Positions 36,741 through 46,235 are shown, counted from the stretch's first letter. The stretch is DNA of 64,000 bases from an uncultured Sphingomonadaceae bacterium (GCA_947489315.1 CANLCX010000001.1:561501-625500), one strand, 5' to 3'. The notes: generated by a model from the sequence alone, not told the origin. Numbers and translations: made by a program.

Positions 36741-39020
36741 CTAGAATGACAAACTGATCGATACGCTGGCGTTACGGCCGGGCTGTGTGAATGCATCAAG
36801 CGGAGCCTGTGTCGGCAAACCGGCCGCGTTAAGCGGCACGTTTGCTCGCAAGCCTCTGACATCACTCCACAAAGAATATTTCTTGTCGGTGATATTGAAG
36901 ATACCGGCGCGGATTTTGACATTCTCGGTAATCCGGTAAAATGCCGTCGCATCAATAATAGCCGATTCTTGCGGGCGGAAACAGGCGTCGGTACAGACGC
37001 CGACAGTCTCGTTCGCTTCTTTGCGGGCATTGTAGCTTACGATCAGTTCACCGCCGAAAACGCCGTCGGGATCACGATAGCCAACACCCAATATCGCATT
37101 GAGCGGATCAATGGTGGAAAGCGATTGGTCTGGCTCGCCCGGCCGGCTTGTCTCTCCATCTGCAAAAGCAATGGCAAAACGGGCCCGGAAACCATTTTCG
37201 GCCTCGTAACTGGCTTGGGCCTCAAATCCCTTCACCTGGACATCGGTAATGTTGACGAACTGGAAAACCGCAGGGTCGCCGGGCCGGAAGGACCCACCAA
37301 TTTGTTCCTGACTGATAAAATCATCATAGTCGGCATAAAAGCCAGTTAGCCCAAGGCTTATACCGTCGGCCACATATCTTATGCCCGCTTCAAAGCTGGC
37401 GCTTGTTTCGGGCGTCAGATCGGGATTGGGCGCTGATGTATAACCAAAGGCCAGATTTTCGAAGAAATTGTTGACCTGGCTCGGCGTTGGCGCGCGGAAT
37501 CCTTGCGCGTAATTTCCGAACAGGCGGACATCACCCAATTTGACAACCGCACCCACTTTGGGTGAGAATTTCGAACCATTTTGTCCGCTGGGAGTGAATG
37601 TCGGTAGCAAGGGATCATTGCGGGTGGGATTCAGATCATAGAAATCAAAGCGGACCGCGGGGTATAAAGTGAATATCCCCTCACCAAATTCGATCGCGTT
37701 TCCGAGATAAAATCCACCCAGCGTGAAATCCGTGGATGGAAAAGCGCGGGATGGAAATACTTCTCCAAAGGGCGGTTCAACGCCGTCACGCAGGCCATCT
37801 TGCTCTGTCTTGCTAACGTCGCCACCGAAAGTCAGCGTGTGCTTCACCGCGCCCGTGTTGAATGTTGAACGAAAGTCAGCAACCGCCCCATAGGCTGTGT
37901 TGTTGAACGTGTTCAGTCGTTCCCGGTCCGGGCGACGCGTTGCGCTGGTTGGCGAGCGGTCTTCATCAGCAAATTGACTGTCTTTTCCATCCTGCCAATA
38001 AGCGGCTAGATGTGCATAGTCGATAAATCCGCCACTATCCTCTCCCGCATCATATGTATAATCGATCGAGGCGCGGGTGCGCTCGGTTTCGTCATTGGCG
38101 GTCAGGCTATCCACAATCCAGCTGGGTGGACCAGGGAATAGAAAGACCGGGCCGCGGCCTGATAGAATATCAGAAAAAACTTCCCGTTCGAGATATTCAC
38201 CCGTCAGGCGGACCTTATGATTGCCATTTTCCCAAACCAGCTTGCCCAAAAACGCGTTGGACTCGCCATCTTGTGGATTTGCTATGGATCTGGTGACCCC
38301 TTCGCCATCGACCGTGCCCTGATTGTCCAGCTCTTCAAAGTCGCGGCGTGAATAAGCCAGCATCGCCGAGAAATTCCCGGTCTGCCCAGCCAAGGCAACG
38401 GTCTCGGAAAATTCCTGATCCGCAGAATTATATTGCGCTCTCGCAAATCCGCTAAAGCCGTTGCCATCCTTGATAAAGTCGACGGGATCCGATGTTGTGA
38501 AACTCACCACCCCGGACAGGCCGTCACTGCCATAAAGCGCCGAGGCAGGGCCGCGTAAAATTTCAACCGACTTGATCAAACCGATATCTGTTGCATTGCC
38601 GCGTCCGACATCCTGCGCGCCAAAGCTAAAGCCCTGTGGTGATCTTATGCCATCCACTTGAATGAGGACCCGATTGCCGCCGATACCGCGAATGTTGAAA
38701 TCCTCATTACCCGCGCGGCCCGTGGTCCCCAGTGCGGCTCCAAAGCGTGCTGGTGCACGGCGCACTGAAATACCCGGTTCAAAGCGAACAATGTCCCGGA
38801 TATCCGTTGCCAATTCATCTGCGATGCGTTCCTGATCAATAACGGTCACAGTGGCTGGCGCATCTTCAATCGCTACAGGCGCACGCGTGGCGGTAACCGT
38901 GATCGTGTCATCTTCAAAAACGGAGCCATCTTCATCTGCGGCCATCGCCGATTGGGAAAAGGCTAAAGCAAAAATGCTGCACGAAAACGCCATCCCCCGG
39001 CGCCGGAAGTTTGATGTCAT
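36741..39020 (-). CDS. TonB-dependent receptor, haem/haemoglobin type
   Basis: A 759-residue outer-membrane receptor. Signal peptide (about 1-27), plug domain (about 45-165) with VTVIDQERIADELA, IRGIGGNRVLIQVDGIR, and EILRGPASALYGSDGLSGVV, followed by a 22-strand barrel ending in Phe (VSISLSF). The plug resembles the TonB-dependent haemoglobin/transferrin/lactoferrin receptor family. FRAPTPSQVNNFFENL and NPDLTPETSASFEAGIRY are typical barrel strings. It imports haem or another iron carrier using TonB energy. The AT-rich palindrome 33 bp upstream matches a Fur box. The DUF6607 gene follows directly. Confidence 0.92.
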   Translation of the reverse strand: MTSNFRRRGMAFSCSIFALAFSQSAMAADEDGSVFEDDTITVTATRAPVAIEDAPATVTVIDQERIADELATDIRDIVRFEPGISVRRAPARFGAALGTTGRAGNEDFNIRGIGGNRVLIQVDGIRSPQGFSFGAQDVGRGNATDIGLIKSVEILRGPASALYGSDGLSGVVSFTTSDPVDFIKDGNGFSGFARAQYNSADQEFSETVALAGQTGNFSAMLAYSRRDFEELDNQGTVDGEGVTRSIANPQDGESNAFLGKLVWENGNHKVRLTGEYLEREVFSDILSGRGPVFLFPGPPSWIVDSLTANDETERTRASIDYTYDAGEDSGGFIDYAHLAAYWQDGKDSQFADEDRSPTSATRRPDRERLNTFNNTAYGAVADFRSTFNTGAVKHTLTFGGDVSKTEQDGLRDGVEPPFGEVFPSRAFPSTDFTLGGFYLGNAIEFGEGIFTLYPAVRFDFYDLNPTRNDPLLPTFTPSGQNGSKFSPKVGAVVKLGDVRLFGNYAQGFRAPTPSQVNNFFENLAFGYTSAPNPDLTPETSASFEAGIRYVADGISLGLTGFYADYDDFISQEQIGGSFRPGDPAVFQFVNITDVQVKGFEAQASYEAENGFRARFAIAFADGETSRPGEPDQSLSTIDPLNAILGVGYRDPDGVFGGELIVSYNARKEANETVGVCTDACFRPQESAIIDATAFYRITENVKIRAGIFNITDKKYSLWSDVRGLRANVPLNAAGLPTQAPLDAFTQPGRNASVSISLSF

Positions 39021-39041
39021 TATATTATCCCTCTTTACCCT

Positions 39042-39073
39042 GCATTAATGCTAATGCAAATGATTCGCATTTG
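39042..39073. promoter_or_regulatory. Probable Fur box upstream of the haem receptor
   Basis: AATGCAAATGATTCGCATTTG at 39053-39073 is an imperfect inverted repeat around ATGATTCGCAT, with arms CAAATG and CATTTG. A second perfect palindrome GCATTAATGC sits at 39042-39051. Both lie 22-53 bp before the receptor start. The pattern fits the Fur consensus of many proteobacteria (direct match judged by eye). Confidence 0.72.
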
Positions 39074-39286
39074 TAATTAGGGAAGGGGATTGGAGTCTGT
39101 CAATCGCGATTTTTAAAATTGTACAATCTGTGCTGACAAACCTGCTTTTGAGGCGGCGCGGATGGTCTTTGGCGAGACTGATGAGCCGGCCTGGATCAAG
39201 CCCGATTTGAGACGGGAATCGCGCTTGGTAAAAATTCTCTCAGAGTTTCGCTAGCGCCTTTGGCCAAGCTCAGGTAACGGGCATTT

Positions 39287-40675
39287 ATGGTTAGCGCAGC
39301 GCACTCTTTTTCATCTCCCAACCCGTGGCGGCGCGAAGCTTCGGTAACGCTGAAGCTCGCCTGGCCGCTTATCCTGTCCAATCTGACCATGGCGCTGATT
39401 GGTGCGACCGATGTGTTGATGATCGGTTGGCTTGGCGCGCGCGAATTGGCGGCTGCCACGCTAGGTTTTAACCTCGCCATGAGCTGCGCCATTTTCTGCA
39501 TGGGCTTGGTGACGGCTTCTGCACCGATGATGGCGAGCGAAATTGGCCGGATGGGGCACAGTGTGCGCGACGTTCGCCGGACGTTCCGGCAAGCTATCTG
39601 GTCGGCTGTAACGGTCATTATACCATTTTGGATATTGCTCTGGAACACGGAAAGCATTTTGGTCTTCTTTGGCCAGCAGCCTGATTTGGCGCATAATGCC
39701 GGGCTCTATATCTCGGCCTATATGTGGTCGATATTGCCGTTTCTATGCTTCATTATATTGCGCAATTTTATCTCTGCGCTGGAACAGCCAGTTTGGGCTT
39801 TGATTATCAGTGTGATCGCGGTTCTGGCTAACGCGCTGTTTAACTACGCTTTGATTTTCGGGAAATTCGGCGTCCCTGAATTTGGCGTTATTGGGGCCGG
39901 CATTGGTAGCGTGATGACCAATATGCTGATGTTCGGCGGTATGGCGTTAGTGGTTATCCTCCACAAACGCTTTCGTCGCTATCATTTATTTGGCCGCTTC
40001 TGGCGCGCCGACTGGCAACGGTATCGGGCGCTATGGAAACTCGGTCTGCCGATTGCTGTGACTATGGGGCTCGAAGGTTCGGTCTTTGGTATCGCTGCTT
40101 TGCTGATGGGGCTCATCAATGCCGAATCTGTGGCGGCTCATGCGATTGCGCTGCAGCTTGCGTCGCTGACATTCATGGTACCGATGGGATTGGGGCAGGC
40201 GGCAACCGTTCGGGTCGGAATCCAATATGGCCGGAAAGACCATGCCGGGATTACGCGTGCTGGCTGGGTCAGCTTTGTCCTTGGGACATCATTTATGGCG
40301 GCGATGGCCATGGTATTTGTGCTCGCGCCCGATTTCCTGATCGCGATTTTCATTGATGCCAATGCGCCAGGCAATGAAAAGGTTGCGGCACTGGCCGTCA
40401 GCTTCCTGGCGATTGCGGCGATCTTCCAGATTGTCGATGGCGCGCAGGTAGTCGGGGCAGGGATGTTGCGCGGATTGCATGATACCACCGTGCCTATGGT
40501 GTTTGCACTGATGGGCTATTGGTTCATCGGCATTGGTGTCGGTGCTGGCCTAGCCTTTTGGCAGGGCTGGGAAGGCATTGGCGTGTGGACAGGACTTGCC
40601 AGCGGCCTAGGTATTGTCTCCGTGCTGATGCTGGCGCGTTGGATGATGCGAGAGCGGATCGGGTTGCTGCCTTAA
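39287..40675 (+). CDS. MATE family efflux transporter
   Basis: A 462-residue protein with about 12 membrane helices in two halves. SLTLKLAWPLILSNLTMALI-like first helix (observed VTLKLAWPLILSNLTMALIG), IGWLGARELAAATLG, and the second-half GLPIAVTMGLEGSVFGI and PMGLGQAATVRVG regions match NorM/DinF. It exports cationic drugs or toxic metabolites coupled to Na+ or H+. Start ATG at 39287 has no strong ribosome-binding site. Monocistronic. Confidence 0.9.
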   Translation: MVSAAHSFSSPNPWRREASVTLKLAWPLILSNLTMALIGATDVLMIGWLGARELAAATLGFNLAMSCAIFCMGLVTASAPMMASEIGRMGHSVRDVRRTFRQAIWSAVTVIIPFWILLWNTESILVFFGQQPDLAHNAGLYISAYMWSILPFLCFIILRNFISALEQPVWALIISVIAVLANALFNYALIFGKFGVPEFGVIGAGIGSVMTNMLMFGGMALVVILHKRFRRYHLFGRFWRADWQRYRALWKLGLPIAVTMGLEGSVFGIAALLMGLINAESVAAHAIALQLASLTFMVPMGLGQAATVRVGIQYGRKDHAGITRAGWVSFVLGTSFMAAMAMVFVLAPDFLIAIFIDANAPGNEKVAALAVSFLAIAAIFQIVDGAQVVGAGMLRGLHDTTVPMVFALMGYWFIGIGVGAGLAFWQGWEGIGVWTGLASGLGIVSVLMLARWMMRERIGLLP

Positions 40676-40818
40676 ACCTGCCAATTTCTTTGCGTTGCAA
40701 GACTCTTTAAAATGTCTCTGATAGTAAAAAACTATGAATGATGGGCAATCGTTTCGATTGGATCAATCGCCGAATCCTTGGCAATTAAGGGTTATCAAAT
40801 CAAACCAAGGAGGCCGTT

Positions 40819-40992
40819 ATGAAAAACTATATCAACGAACTCGTGAGACGCCACCGCCGGTTAAACCGCTTGATCGACAATTGTCGAGCCGCTGGCCGGC
40901 AACAGGAAATGCAGCAACTGAAGCGCATTCGCCTGAGCATCAAGGACAAGATCGCCGCTGCGAAGCGCGGTCTGGTGCCTGTTACAACCTAA
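40819..40992 (+). CDS. DUF465 (YdcH-like) small protein
   Basis: A 57-residue basic, helical protein starting MKNYINELVRRHRRLNRLID, with a perfect AAGGAGG ribosome-binding site 5-6 nt upstream. The heptad pattern and the end LKRIRLSIKDKIAAAKRG match DUF465/YdcH proteins, which are small coiled-coil hairpins of unknown function. It was missed when calling only longer frames because a larger unrelated frame overlaps it. Confidence 0.88.
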   Translation: MKNYINELVRRHRRLNRLIDNCRAAGRQQEMQQLKRIRLSIKDKIAAAKRGLVPVTT

Positions 40993-41111
40993 CAGGCCAG
41001 AAGTTGGGCGGTATGCAACGTGTTTCACTCCCCGGTCCCCGCCGGAAACTAAGGCATATCGCCCAACATTTTTCCCCCCAATATCCCCCTAAGCCCCATT
41101 TAGGATATGCA

Positions 41112-41420
41112 ATGACCTCTCATTCTCCCGATGGCTCCGGCGCCCCGCAACCGGCCCCAGCCATGCCTTGCCCGGTTTGCCAAGTCAGCTTGACTATCAG
41201 CGAAAGGCAAGGGGTGGAGATTGATTTTTGCCCACAATGCCGCGGCGTGTGGCTCGACCGCGGCGAAATCGACAAGATTATTGAAAGATCACAGCCGTCC
41301 CAGCGACCCCCAGCCGAGCAAACCTACCGGCCCGACCGGACCATCTATAGCGACAGCTATGATAACCGGAGCTACAAGAAAAAGCGTCGCAAATCCTTTT
41401 TGGAAGATTTGTTTGATTAA
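41112..41420 (+). CDS. TFIIB-type zinc-ribbon protein
   Basis: A 102-residue protein from ATG 41112 (MTSHSPDGSG). The zinc ribbon is CPVCQVSL ... FCPQCRGVWLDRGEIDKI, that is two CxxC pairs followed by the GVWLDRGE motif of the zf-TFIIB family (DUF3617-like small proteins). The C-terminal part is basic (NRSYKKKRRKSF). The frame is open much further upstream, but that part overlaps the DUF465 gene. Unknown function, widespread in proteobacteria. Confidence 0.83.
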   Translation: MTSHSPDGSGAPQPAPAMPCPVCQVSLTISERQGVEIDFCPQCRGVWLDRGEIDKIIERSQPSQRPPAEQTYRPDRTIYSDSYDNRSYKKKRRKSFLEDLFD

Positions 41421-41440
41421 ACCTATGTGATGGAAACTTG

Positions 41441-41463
41441 TGTTCCGCACCTGATGCGGAACA
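41441..41463. repeat. Palindrome flanking the GIY-YIG gene, left copy
   Basis: TGTTCCGCA-CCTGA-TGCGGAACA, perfect 9-bp arms with a 5-nt loop. It is the exact reverse complement (over 41442-41462) of the right copy at 41795-41815. Confidence 0.9.
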
Positions 41464-41474
41464 AGGGGGCGTCC

Positions 41475-41765
41475 TCAAACTATATCATCATATAAATCCA
41501 ACCATTGTGGATTGGTGTCCTCAATAAGATCGAGCTTCCACGCTCGTTTCCATTTTTTGAGCTTCCATTCACGCGCTCGTGCTTCCTGAATATCATCAAA
41601 AGTTTCAAACCAAACGAGCAGTTTGCAATCTTTTTCCTTCGAATACCCTTCAATCAAACCGTTGCGATGTTGGTATGCTCGCTTTGGCAAATTGCTGGTC
41701 ACACCCAGATAAGTCGCGCCGTTGCGCTTATTGGCCATGATGTAAACATATCCGGGTTTCGTCAT
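41475..41765 (-). CDS. GIY-YIG nuclease domain protein
   Basis: A 96-residue single-domain protein. YVYIMANKRNGATYLGVTSN contains the GIY-YIG motif variant (YVY ... YLG), followed by LPKRAYQHRNG (catalytic Arg region), SKEKDCKLLVWFETF and EAREWKLKKWKRAWKLDLI. It resembles the YhbQ/COG2827 group of small GIY-YIG nucleases, whose physiological role is unclear. The gene is bracketed on both sides by the same palindrome in mirror orientation, with a third related one further right. Confidence 0.9.
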   Translation of the reverse strand: MTKPGYVYIMANKRNGATYLGVTSNLPKRAYQHRNGLIEGYSKEKDCKLLVWFETFDDIQEARAREWKLKKWKRAWKLDLIEDTNPQWLDLYDDIV

Positions 41766-41793
41766 GTCGTTACTCTTGTTTCAGCTCATTCCT

Positions 41794-41816
41794 TGTTCCG
41801 CATCAGGTGCGGAACA
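41794..41816. repeat. Palindrome flanking the GIY-YIG gene, right copy
   Basis: TGTTCCGCA-TCAGG-TGCGGAACA, reverse complement of the left copy. It lies 28 bp upstream of the GIY-YIG start. Confidence 0.9.
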
Positions 41817-41828
41817 CAAAGAAGGACA

Positions 41829-41847
41829 TTCCGTATCAAGTACGGAA
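41829..41847. repeat. Third, diverged copy of the palindrome
   Basis: TTCCGTA-TCAAG-TACGGAA, perfect 7-bp arms. Same plan as the two copies to its left, 12 bp from the second; arms carry a compensatory C/G to T/A change, so the hairpin is kept while the sequence has moved. Confidence 0.8.
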
Positions 41848-41855
41848 CACAATTA

Positions 41856-42320
41856 CTAAAATGGCACGAGACCGACAAACTGTTCCGCCTGAAAGCCGTT
41901 TTTCAATCGCGCGCCTTGCTTGATCAAAAAGTCGTGGCGGACAATCTCTGCCTGTTGTTCAATGCCATATCTTTCAAACGGCTTGCCCGGAACCAGTTCA
42001 TAGTCATATCGGCAAAACGGATGCCGGGAGAGGGGCAAGAATATGCCTTTCTGATGCTGCCAGATATGGACCATTTCATGAATGAATAATCCTTGCAGGT
42101 TCAGGTCGCTATCGCCGTAATCATCACGAAATAGACCGCCTTTCGGGTGGAACCACATATTGCCATCCGGTGCCATCGTGACGCGCCTGGGATGGAAGGG
42201 CCACCATTTTCGGTTGAATATCCGGATGTTTTGATAATCAATCGCGTCACCAAATACGGATCGGCATAAATATATTTCCGCTTCAGTGAGCGGACGGCCT
42301 GAATTTACTCCAGTGGTCAC
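41856..42320 (-). CDS. Zincin-like HExxH protein (vgr-related type)
   Basis: A 154-residue protein translated from GTG 42320, immediately after the TAA of the preceding gene. GLFIHEMVHIWQHQKG contains a HExxH zinc-protease-like motif (His-Glu-Met-Val-His). RNRKWWPFHPRRVTMAPDGNMWFH is another conserved-looking segment, here reported as two parts: NRKWWPFHPRRVTMAPDG and NMWFH. Similar proteins in sphingomonads are annotated 'vgr related protein'. No signal peptide. Function unknown; a peptidase or a structural metal site are possible. Confidence 0.78.
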   Translation of the reverse strand: MTTGVNSGRPLTEAEIYLCRSVFGDAIDYQNIRIFNRKWWPFHPRRVTMAPDGNMWFHPKGGLFRDDYGDSDLNLQGLFIHEMVHIWQHQKGIFLPLSRHPFCRYDYELVPGKPFERYGIEQQAEIVRHDFLIKQGARLKNGFQAEQFVGLVPF

Positions 42321-42809
42321 TTATGGCGCACTGTCTTTATCTGTTGTGGTGGCTTTTTCTGTTTTTGCAGCTTTGGCGCCGCCAACCTGTTTGATGATCC
42401 CGTCTACCTGAATTCGGTCATCATTGGAGAATATGAAGATCATCCGTAATGTCCCGCGATGGATGGAGCCGCCGCCAACGCCCCAGATCATAAGATGTTT
42501 GCCACCGGGTTCGAACTTAACTGTTTCGCCGGCAGGCACCGGAGCCTTCATCAAGGGCTGCATTTGCGCCATGCCATCTTTTTCAACCGTCTCGTGCATT
42601 TCCATACGCATCACATCATCAGCGACCACGCTGACCAGCGATACGTCGTCTGGGCCGCCGTGGATTGTCATATAACCGGACGAGGGATTACCATCCACCG
42701 GAGAAAGATTGACGACGACTTCATCCACACGAAGCACATCCCCCTGACCACAGGCGCTAAGAAAAATCACCGCAAGGCTTGCAAAAAAAATCGAAAGCTG
42801 TTTCGTCAT
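42321..42809 (-). CDS. Copper chaperone PCu(A)C family lipoprotein
   Basis: A 162-residue protein from ATG 42809, with CAGGAG about 13 nt upstream (the longer frame from 42857 has none). The signal ends in VIFLSACGQ, a lipobox. The domain has the copper ligands of PCuAC: MEMHETVEKDGMAQM (Met and His cluster) and, about 25 residues later, GGKHLMIWG. It binds Cu(I) in the periplasm and helps cytochrome oxidase assembly. The C-terminal tail is Lys/Thr-rich. It is directly followed by the HExxH gene. Confidence 0.88.
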   Translation of the reverse strand: MTKQLSIFFASLAVIFLSACGQGDVLRVDEVVVNLSPVDGNPSSGYMTIHGGPDDVSLVSVVADDVMRMEMHETVEKDGMAQMQPLMKAPVPAGETVKFEPGGKHLMIWGVGGGSIHRGTLRMIFIFSNDDRIQVDGIIKQVGGAKAAKTEKATTTDKDSAP

Positions 42810-42888
42810 GACTCGCAGAAAACTCCTGAAATTGGGGGATACTGGATTGTTTCCCAATATCTACAGCGTCTGCGGGCCTGTGCCAAGA

Positions 42889-42916
42889 CTTGTGCCAAAG
42901 AAAATGCCTCCTATAT
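42889..42916 (+). promoter_or_regulatory. RpoH (sigma-32) type promoter of dnaK
   Basis: CTTG at 42889-42892 and CCTATAT at 42910-42916, separated by 17 nt, match the alphaproteobacterial heat-shock consensus (CTTG-N16-18-CYTATNT). The predicted transcript would have a leader of about 85 nt before the dnaK ATG. Confidence 0.7.
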
Positions 42917-43009
42917 CCCAATTCGAAGCCGTAACGGTGCCAATTGAAAAGGGCCGGGCGGTTATTTTGCTTTGAACAGAAAATATTTGAAAATTGAATT
43001 GAGGGAAAA

Positions 43010-44956
43010 ATGGCTAAAGTTATCGGTATTGATTTGGGCACCACCAACAGCTGCGTTGCAGTCATGGACGGCGGGAAACCGAAAGTTATTGAAAATTCAG
43101 AAGGCGCGCGGACGACACCGTCTGTTGTTGCTTTTGCGAAAGACGGCGAACGTCTGATCGGACAGCCGGCCAAGCGCCAGGCAGTAACCAATCCGGAAAG
43201 CACGATTTTTGCGGTTAAGCGCCTGATCGGTCGCCGGTTCGACGATCCGATGACGAAAAAAGATATGAAGCTGGTCCCTTATGAAATTGTCAAAGGTTCC
43301 AATGGCGATGCATGGGTGAAAGCTGGCGGTGAAGATTATTCTCCCGCTCAGATTTCTGCCTTCACATTGCAGAAGATGAAAGAAACCGCCGAGAGCTATC
43401 TTGGTGAAACCGTTACACAGGCCGTAATCACGGTTCCTGCTTATTTTAATGATGCGCAGCGTCAGGCAACCAAAGATGCGGGTAAGATTTCCGGTCTTGA
43501 AGTCTTGCGGATCATCAACGAGCCAACGGCTGCGGCTTTGGCTTATGGTCTCGACAAGAATGACGGCAAAACCATAGCTGTTTACGATCTTGGTGGCGGT
43601 ACATTTGATATTTCCATTCTGGAAATTGGCGATGGTGTTTTCGAAGTGAAGTCAACCAATGGTGACACTTTCTTGGGTGGTGAAGATTTTGACGCCAAAC
43701 TTGTTGAATTTCTTGCTGAAGATTTCAAAAAAGCGGAAAGCATTGACCTGACACAGGACAAGCTGGCGCTGCAACGCTTGAAAGAAGCGGCGGAAAAAGC
43801 GAAGATTGAATTGTCTTCTGCGCAGACGACAGAGGTCAACCTGCCATTTATCACGGCAGACCAAAATGGTCCCAAGCATCTGGTGAAATCGATTACCCGC
43901 TCTGATCTTGAAAAGTTGGTCGGTGATCTGATCAAACGGACACTTGACCCTTGTAAGAAAGCATTGAAAGATGCTGGCATTACCGCATCGGAAATTGATG
44001 ATGTCGTCATGGTCGGCGGTATGACCCGCATGCCTAAGGTTCGTGAAACCGTTCAGGAATTTTTTGGTAAAGAACCGCATACTGGCGTGAACCCGGATGA
44101 AGTGGTTGCCATGGGCGCGGCCATTCAGGCTGGCGTTTTGCAGGGCGATGTTAAAGACGTATTGCTACTCGACGTGACACCATTGTCGCTGGGTATCGAA
44201 ACGCTCGGTGGTGTATTTACCCGCATGATCGACCGCAACACAACGATCCCGACGAAAAAATCGCAGGTCTATTCGACCGCTGATGACAATCAGGGTGCAG
44301 TAACCATCCGCGTTTTCCAAGGCGAACGTGAAATGGCCGCAGATAACAAGATGCTCGGTAATTTTGATTTGGTCGGTATCCCTCCAGCACCACGCGGTGT
44401 GCCACAAATTGACGTGACGTTTGATATTGATGCCAATGGTATCGTGAATGTTTCGGCCAAGGATAAAGGTACAGGCAAAGAGCAGCAGATCAAGATCCAG
44501 GCTTCTGGCGGTTTGACCGACAATGATATCGATCAGATGGTTCAGGATGCAGAGAAATTTGCGGAAGAAGACAAACAGCGGCGGGCTGAGGCAGAAGCCA
44601 AAAACAACGCAGAAAGCCTAGTCCACACGACCGAGAAACAATTGTCCGAACATGGTGACAAGATTGACGCCGATCTGAAAGGTCAGATCGAAGAAGCAGT
44701 CAAGGAAACCAAGGAAGCGATTGAAGGCGGCGATCCGGAAGCCATGAAGACCAAGTCAGAAGCACTGGCGCAGGTTTCCATGCAAATGGGTCAGAAAATC
44801 TATGAAGCTGAGCAAGCTGAAGGCGGAGATGCTGCAGATGCAGCCGCAGCCGATGCAGCCGCCAAAGCGGATGATGATGTGGTTGATGCCGAATTTTCCG
44901 AAGTAGATGATAGCGATGATGCTGATTCTGATACAAAAGAAAAAGCCGCTGAGTAA
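43010..44956 (+). CDS. dnaK: Chaperone DnaK (Hsp70)
   Basis: A 648-residue Hsp70. Signatures: [14 protein letters not shown] at the start, [30 protein letters not shown], and the linker [15 protein letters not shown]. The substrate-binding beta domain and helical lid follow, with an acidic, Ala/Asp-rich C-terminus. It folds proteins with DnaJ and GrpE and controls the heat-shock sigma factor. dnaJ lies 121 bp downstream on the same strand. Confidence 0.99.
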   Translation: MAKVIGIDLGTTNSCVAVMDGGKPKVIENSEGARTTPSVVAFAKDGERLIGQPAKRQAVTNPESTIFAVKRLIGRRFDDPMTKKDMKLVPYEIVKGSNGDAWVKAGGEDYSPAQISAFTLQKMKETAESYLGETVTQAVITVPAYFNDAQRQATKDAGKISGLEVLRIINEPTAAALAYGLDKNDGKTIAVYDLGGGTFDISILEIGDGVFEVKSTNGDTFLGGEDFDAKLVEFLAEDFKKAESIDLTQDKLALQRLKEAAEKAKIELSSAQTTEVNLPFITADQNGPKHLVKSITRSDLEKLVGDLIKRTLDPCKKALKDAGITASEIDDVVMVGGMTRMPKVRETVQEFFGKEPHTGVNPDEVVAMGAAIQAGVLQGDVKDVLLLDVTPLSLGIETLGGVFTRMIDRNTTIPTKKSQVYSTADDNQGAVTIRVFQGEREMAADNKMLGNFDLVGIPPAPRGVPQIDVTFDIDANGIVNVSAKDKGTGKEQQIKIQASGGLTDNDIDQMVQDAEKFAEEDKQRRAEAEAKNNAESLVHTTEKQLSEHGDKIDADLKGQIEEAVKETKEAIEGGDPEAMKTKSEALAQVSMQMGQKIYEAEQAEGGDAADAAAADAAAKADDDVVDAEFSEVDDSDDADSDTKEKAAE

Positions 44957-44964
44957 CGATTACT

Positions 44965-45044
44965 AAAGCCGTTCGGACTGAGCCCGTCGAAGTCATTCCT
45001 TTTATGGAAGCGTGTTTCGATAAGTTCAGGACGAACGGTTTTTT
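44965..45044. repeat. Long imperfect palindrome between dnaK and dnaJ (REP-like)
   Basis: Left arm from AAAGCCGTTCGGACTGAG (44965) pairs with the right arm ending GACGAACGGTTTTTT (45044). The arms match at about three quarters of positions across some 24 bp. With its T-run the hairpin could attenuate dnaK-dnaJ read-through or stabilise dnaK mRNA. The core GTTCGGACTGAGCCCGTCGA resembles dispersed REP-like elements seen in many proteobacteria. Confidence 0.65.
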
Positions 45045-45077
45045 AGATTTTCGGCTTTTGGGGGGCTGAGGTAAGTA

Positions 45078-46235
45078 ATGGCAACCGAAACAGACTATTA
45101 TGAGCAGCTTCAGGTCGATCGCGGCTGTGATGGAGCAATGCTGAAATCATCTTATCGCAAGCTGGCGATGAAATATCATCCGGATAAAAACCCTGGTGAT
45201 GCTGCGGCTGAGGCGAAATTTAAGTCGATCAGTGAGGCCTATGAGGTTCTGAAAGACCCCCAAAAACGGGCTGCCTACGACCAATATGGTCACGCGGCCT
45301 TCACCAATGGCGGCGGCAATAATGCCGGCGGTGGCGGCGGATTCGGCGGCGCGGCATTTAATGATATTGGCGATATTTTCGAGACGATTTTCGGCGGCGG
45401 TGGCGGTGGCGGTGGCTTTGGTGGCCAACAGCAACAGCGCGGCCCTGCGCGTGGTGCAGATTTGCGCTATGATATGGAAATCTCGTTGGAAGATGCATTT
45501 CACGGCAAGCAGACCGAAATTGAAATTGATGTGTCCGTTGGTTGCGACGAATGTGACGGATCGGGCGCAGAGCCCGGCACAGGCGTAAAAACCTGTGCTA
45601 CTTGTCACGGTCATGGCAAGGTTCGGGCGCAACAAGGCTTTTTCGTGGTCGAGCGCACCTGTGCAAGCTGCCAGGGTCGCGGTGAAGTGATCGAAAGCCC
45701 GTGCCATATCTGCTATGGCGAAGGTCGGGTTGATAAACCCCAGGCTTTGGAAGTTGAAATTCCCGCTGGTGTCGATAGCGGCACGCGTATCCGCCTGACC
45801 GGCAAAGGCGAGGCAGGAGCACGCGGCGCGCCTGCCGGTGATCTTTATATTTTCATTCACTTGGCCCGGCATGATATTTTCGAACGTGAGGGCACGACGT
45901 TGTTCACTCGCGCGCCGATCAGCTTTTCGGTTGCCGCGCTTGGTGGAGAGATTGTCATTCCCGGCCTTGACGGCACCAAACATGAAATTCGCATCCCGGC
46001 GGGTATCCAGTCCGGCAAACAAATTCGCCAGCGCGGTGCGGGCATCCCCGTGCTACGCGGCCGCGGGCATGGTGACATGGTGGTGCAGATAGAAGTCGAA
46101 ACACCAACCAAATTGACATCCCGGCAAAAAGAACTGCTGCGCGAGTTTCAGGAAACCGAGACCGGTGACGAAAGCCCGAATAGCAGCGGTTTCTTCTCGA
46201 AAATAAAGGACGCCTGGGACGGTTTGGCGGAATAA
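45078..46235 (+). CDS. dnaJ: Chaperone DnaJ (Hsp40)
   Basis: A 385-residue type I DnaJ: J-domain with YHPDKNPGD (HPD motif), a Gly/Phe-rich linker, four CxxCxGxG zinc motifs (CDECDGSG, CATCHGHG, CASCQGRG, CHICYGEG), and the C-terminal substrate domains. It stimulates DnaK ATPase and delivers clients. It follows dnaK in the usual alphaproteobacterial order, with the REP-like hairpin between. Confidence 0.99.
   Translation: MATETDYYEQLQVDRGCDGAMLKSSYRKLAMKYHPDKNPGDAAAEAKFKSISEAYEVLKDPQKRAAYDQYGHAAFTNGGGNNAGGGGGFGGAAFNDIGDIFETIFGGGGGGGGFGGQQQQRGPARGADLRYDMEISLEDAFHGKQTEIEIDVSVGCDECDGSGAEPGTGVKTCATCHGHGKVRAQQGFFVVERTCASCQGRGEVIESPCHICYGEGRVDKPQALEVEIPAGVDSGTRIRLTGKGEAGARGAPAGDLYIFIHLARHDIFEREGTTLFTRAPISFSVAALGGEIVIPGLDGTKHEIRIPAGIQSGKQIRQRGAGIPVLRGRGHGDMVVQIEVETPTKLTSRQKELLREFQETETGDESPNSSGFFSKIKDAWDGLAE

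Noticed and set aside
40734-41111. N-terminal extension of the zinc-ribbon protein
   Set aside because: It overlaps the DUF465 gene in another frame, and the conserved domain begins only after 41112.
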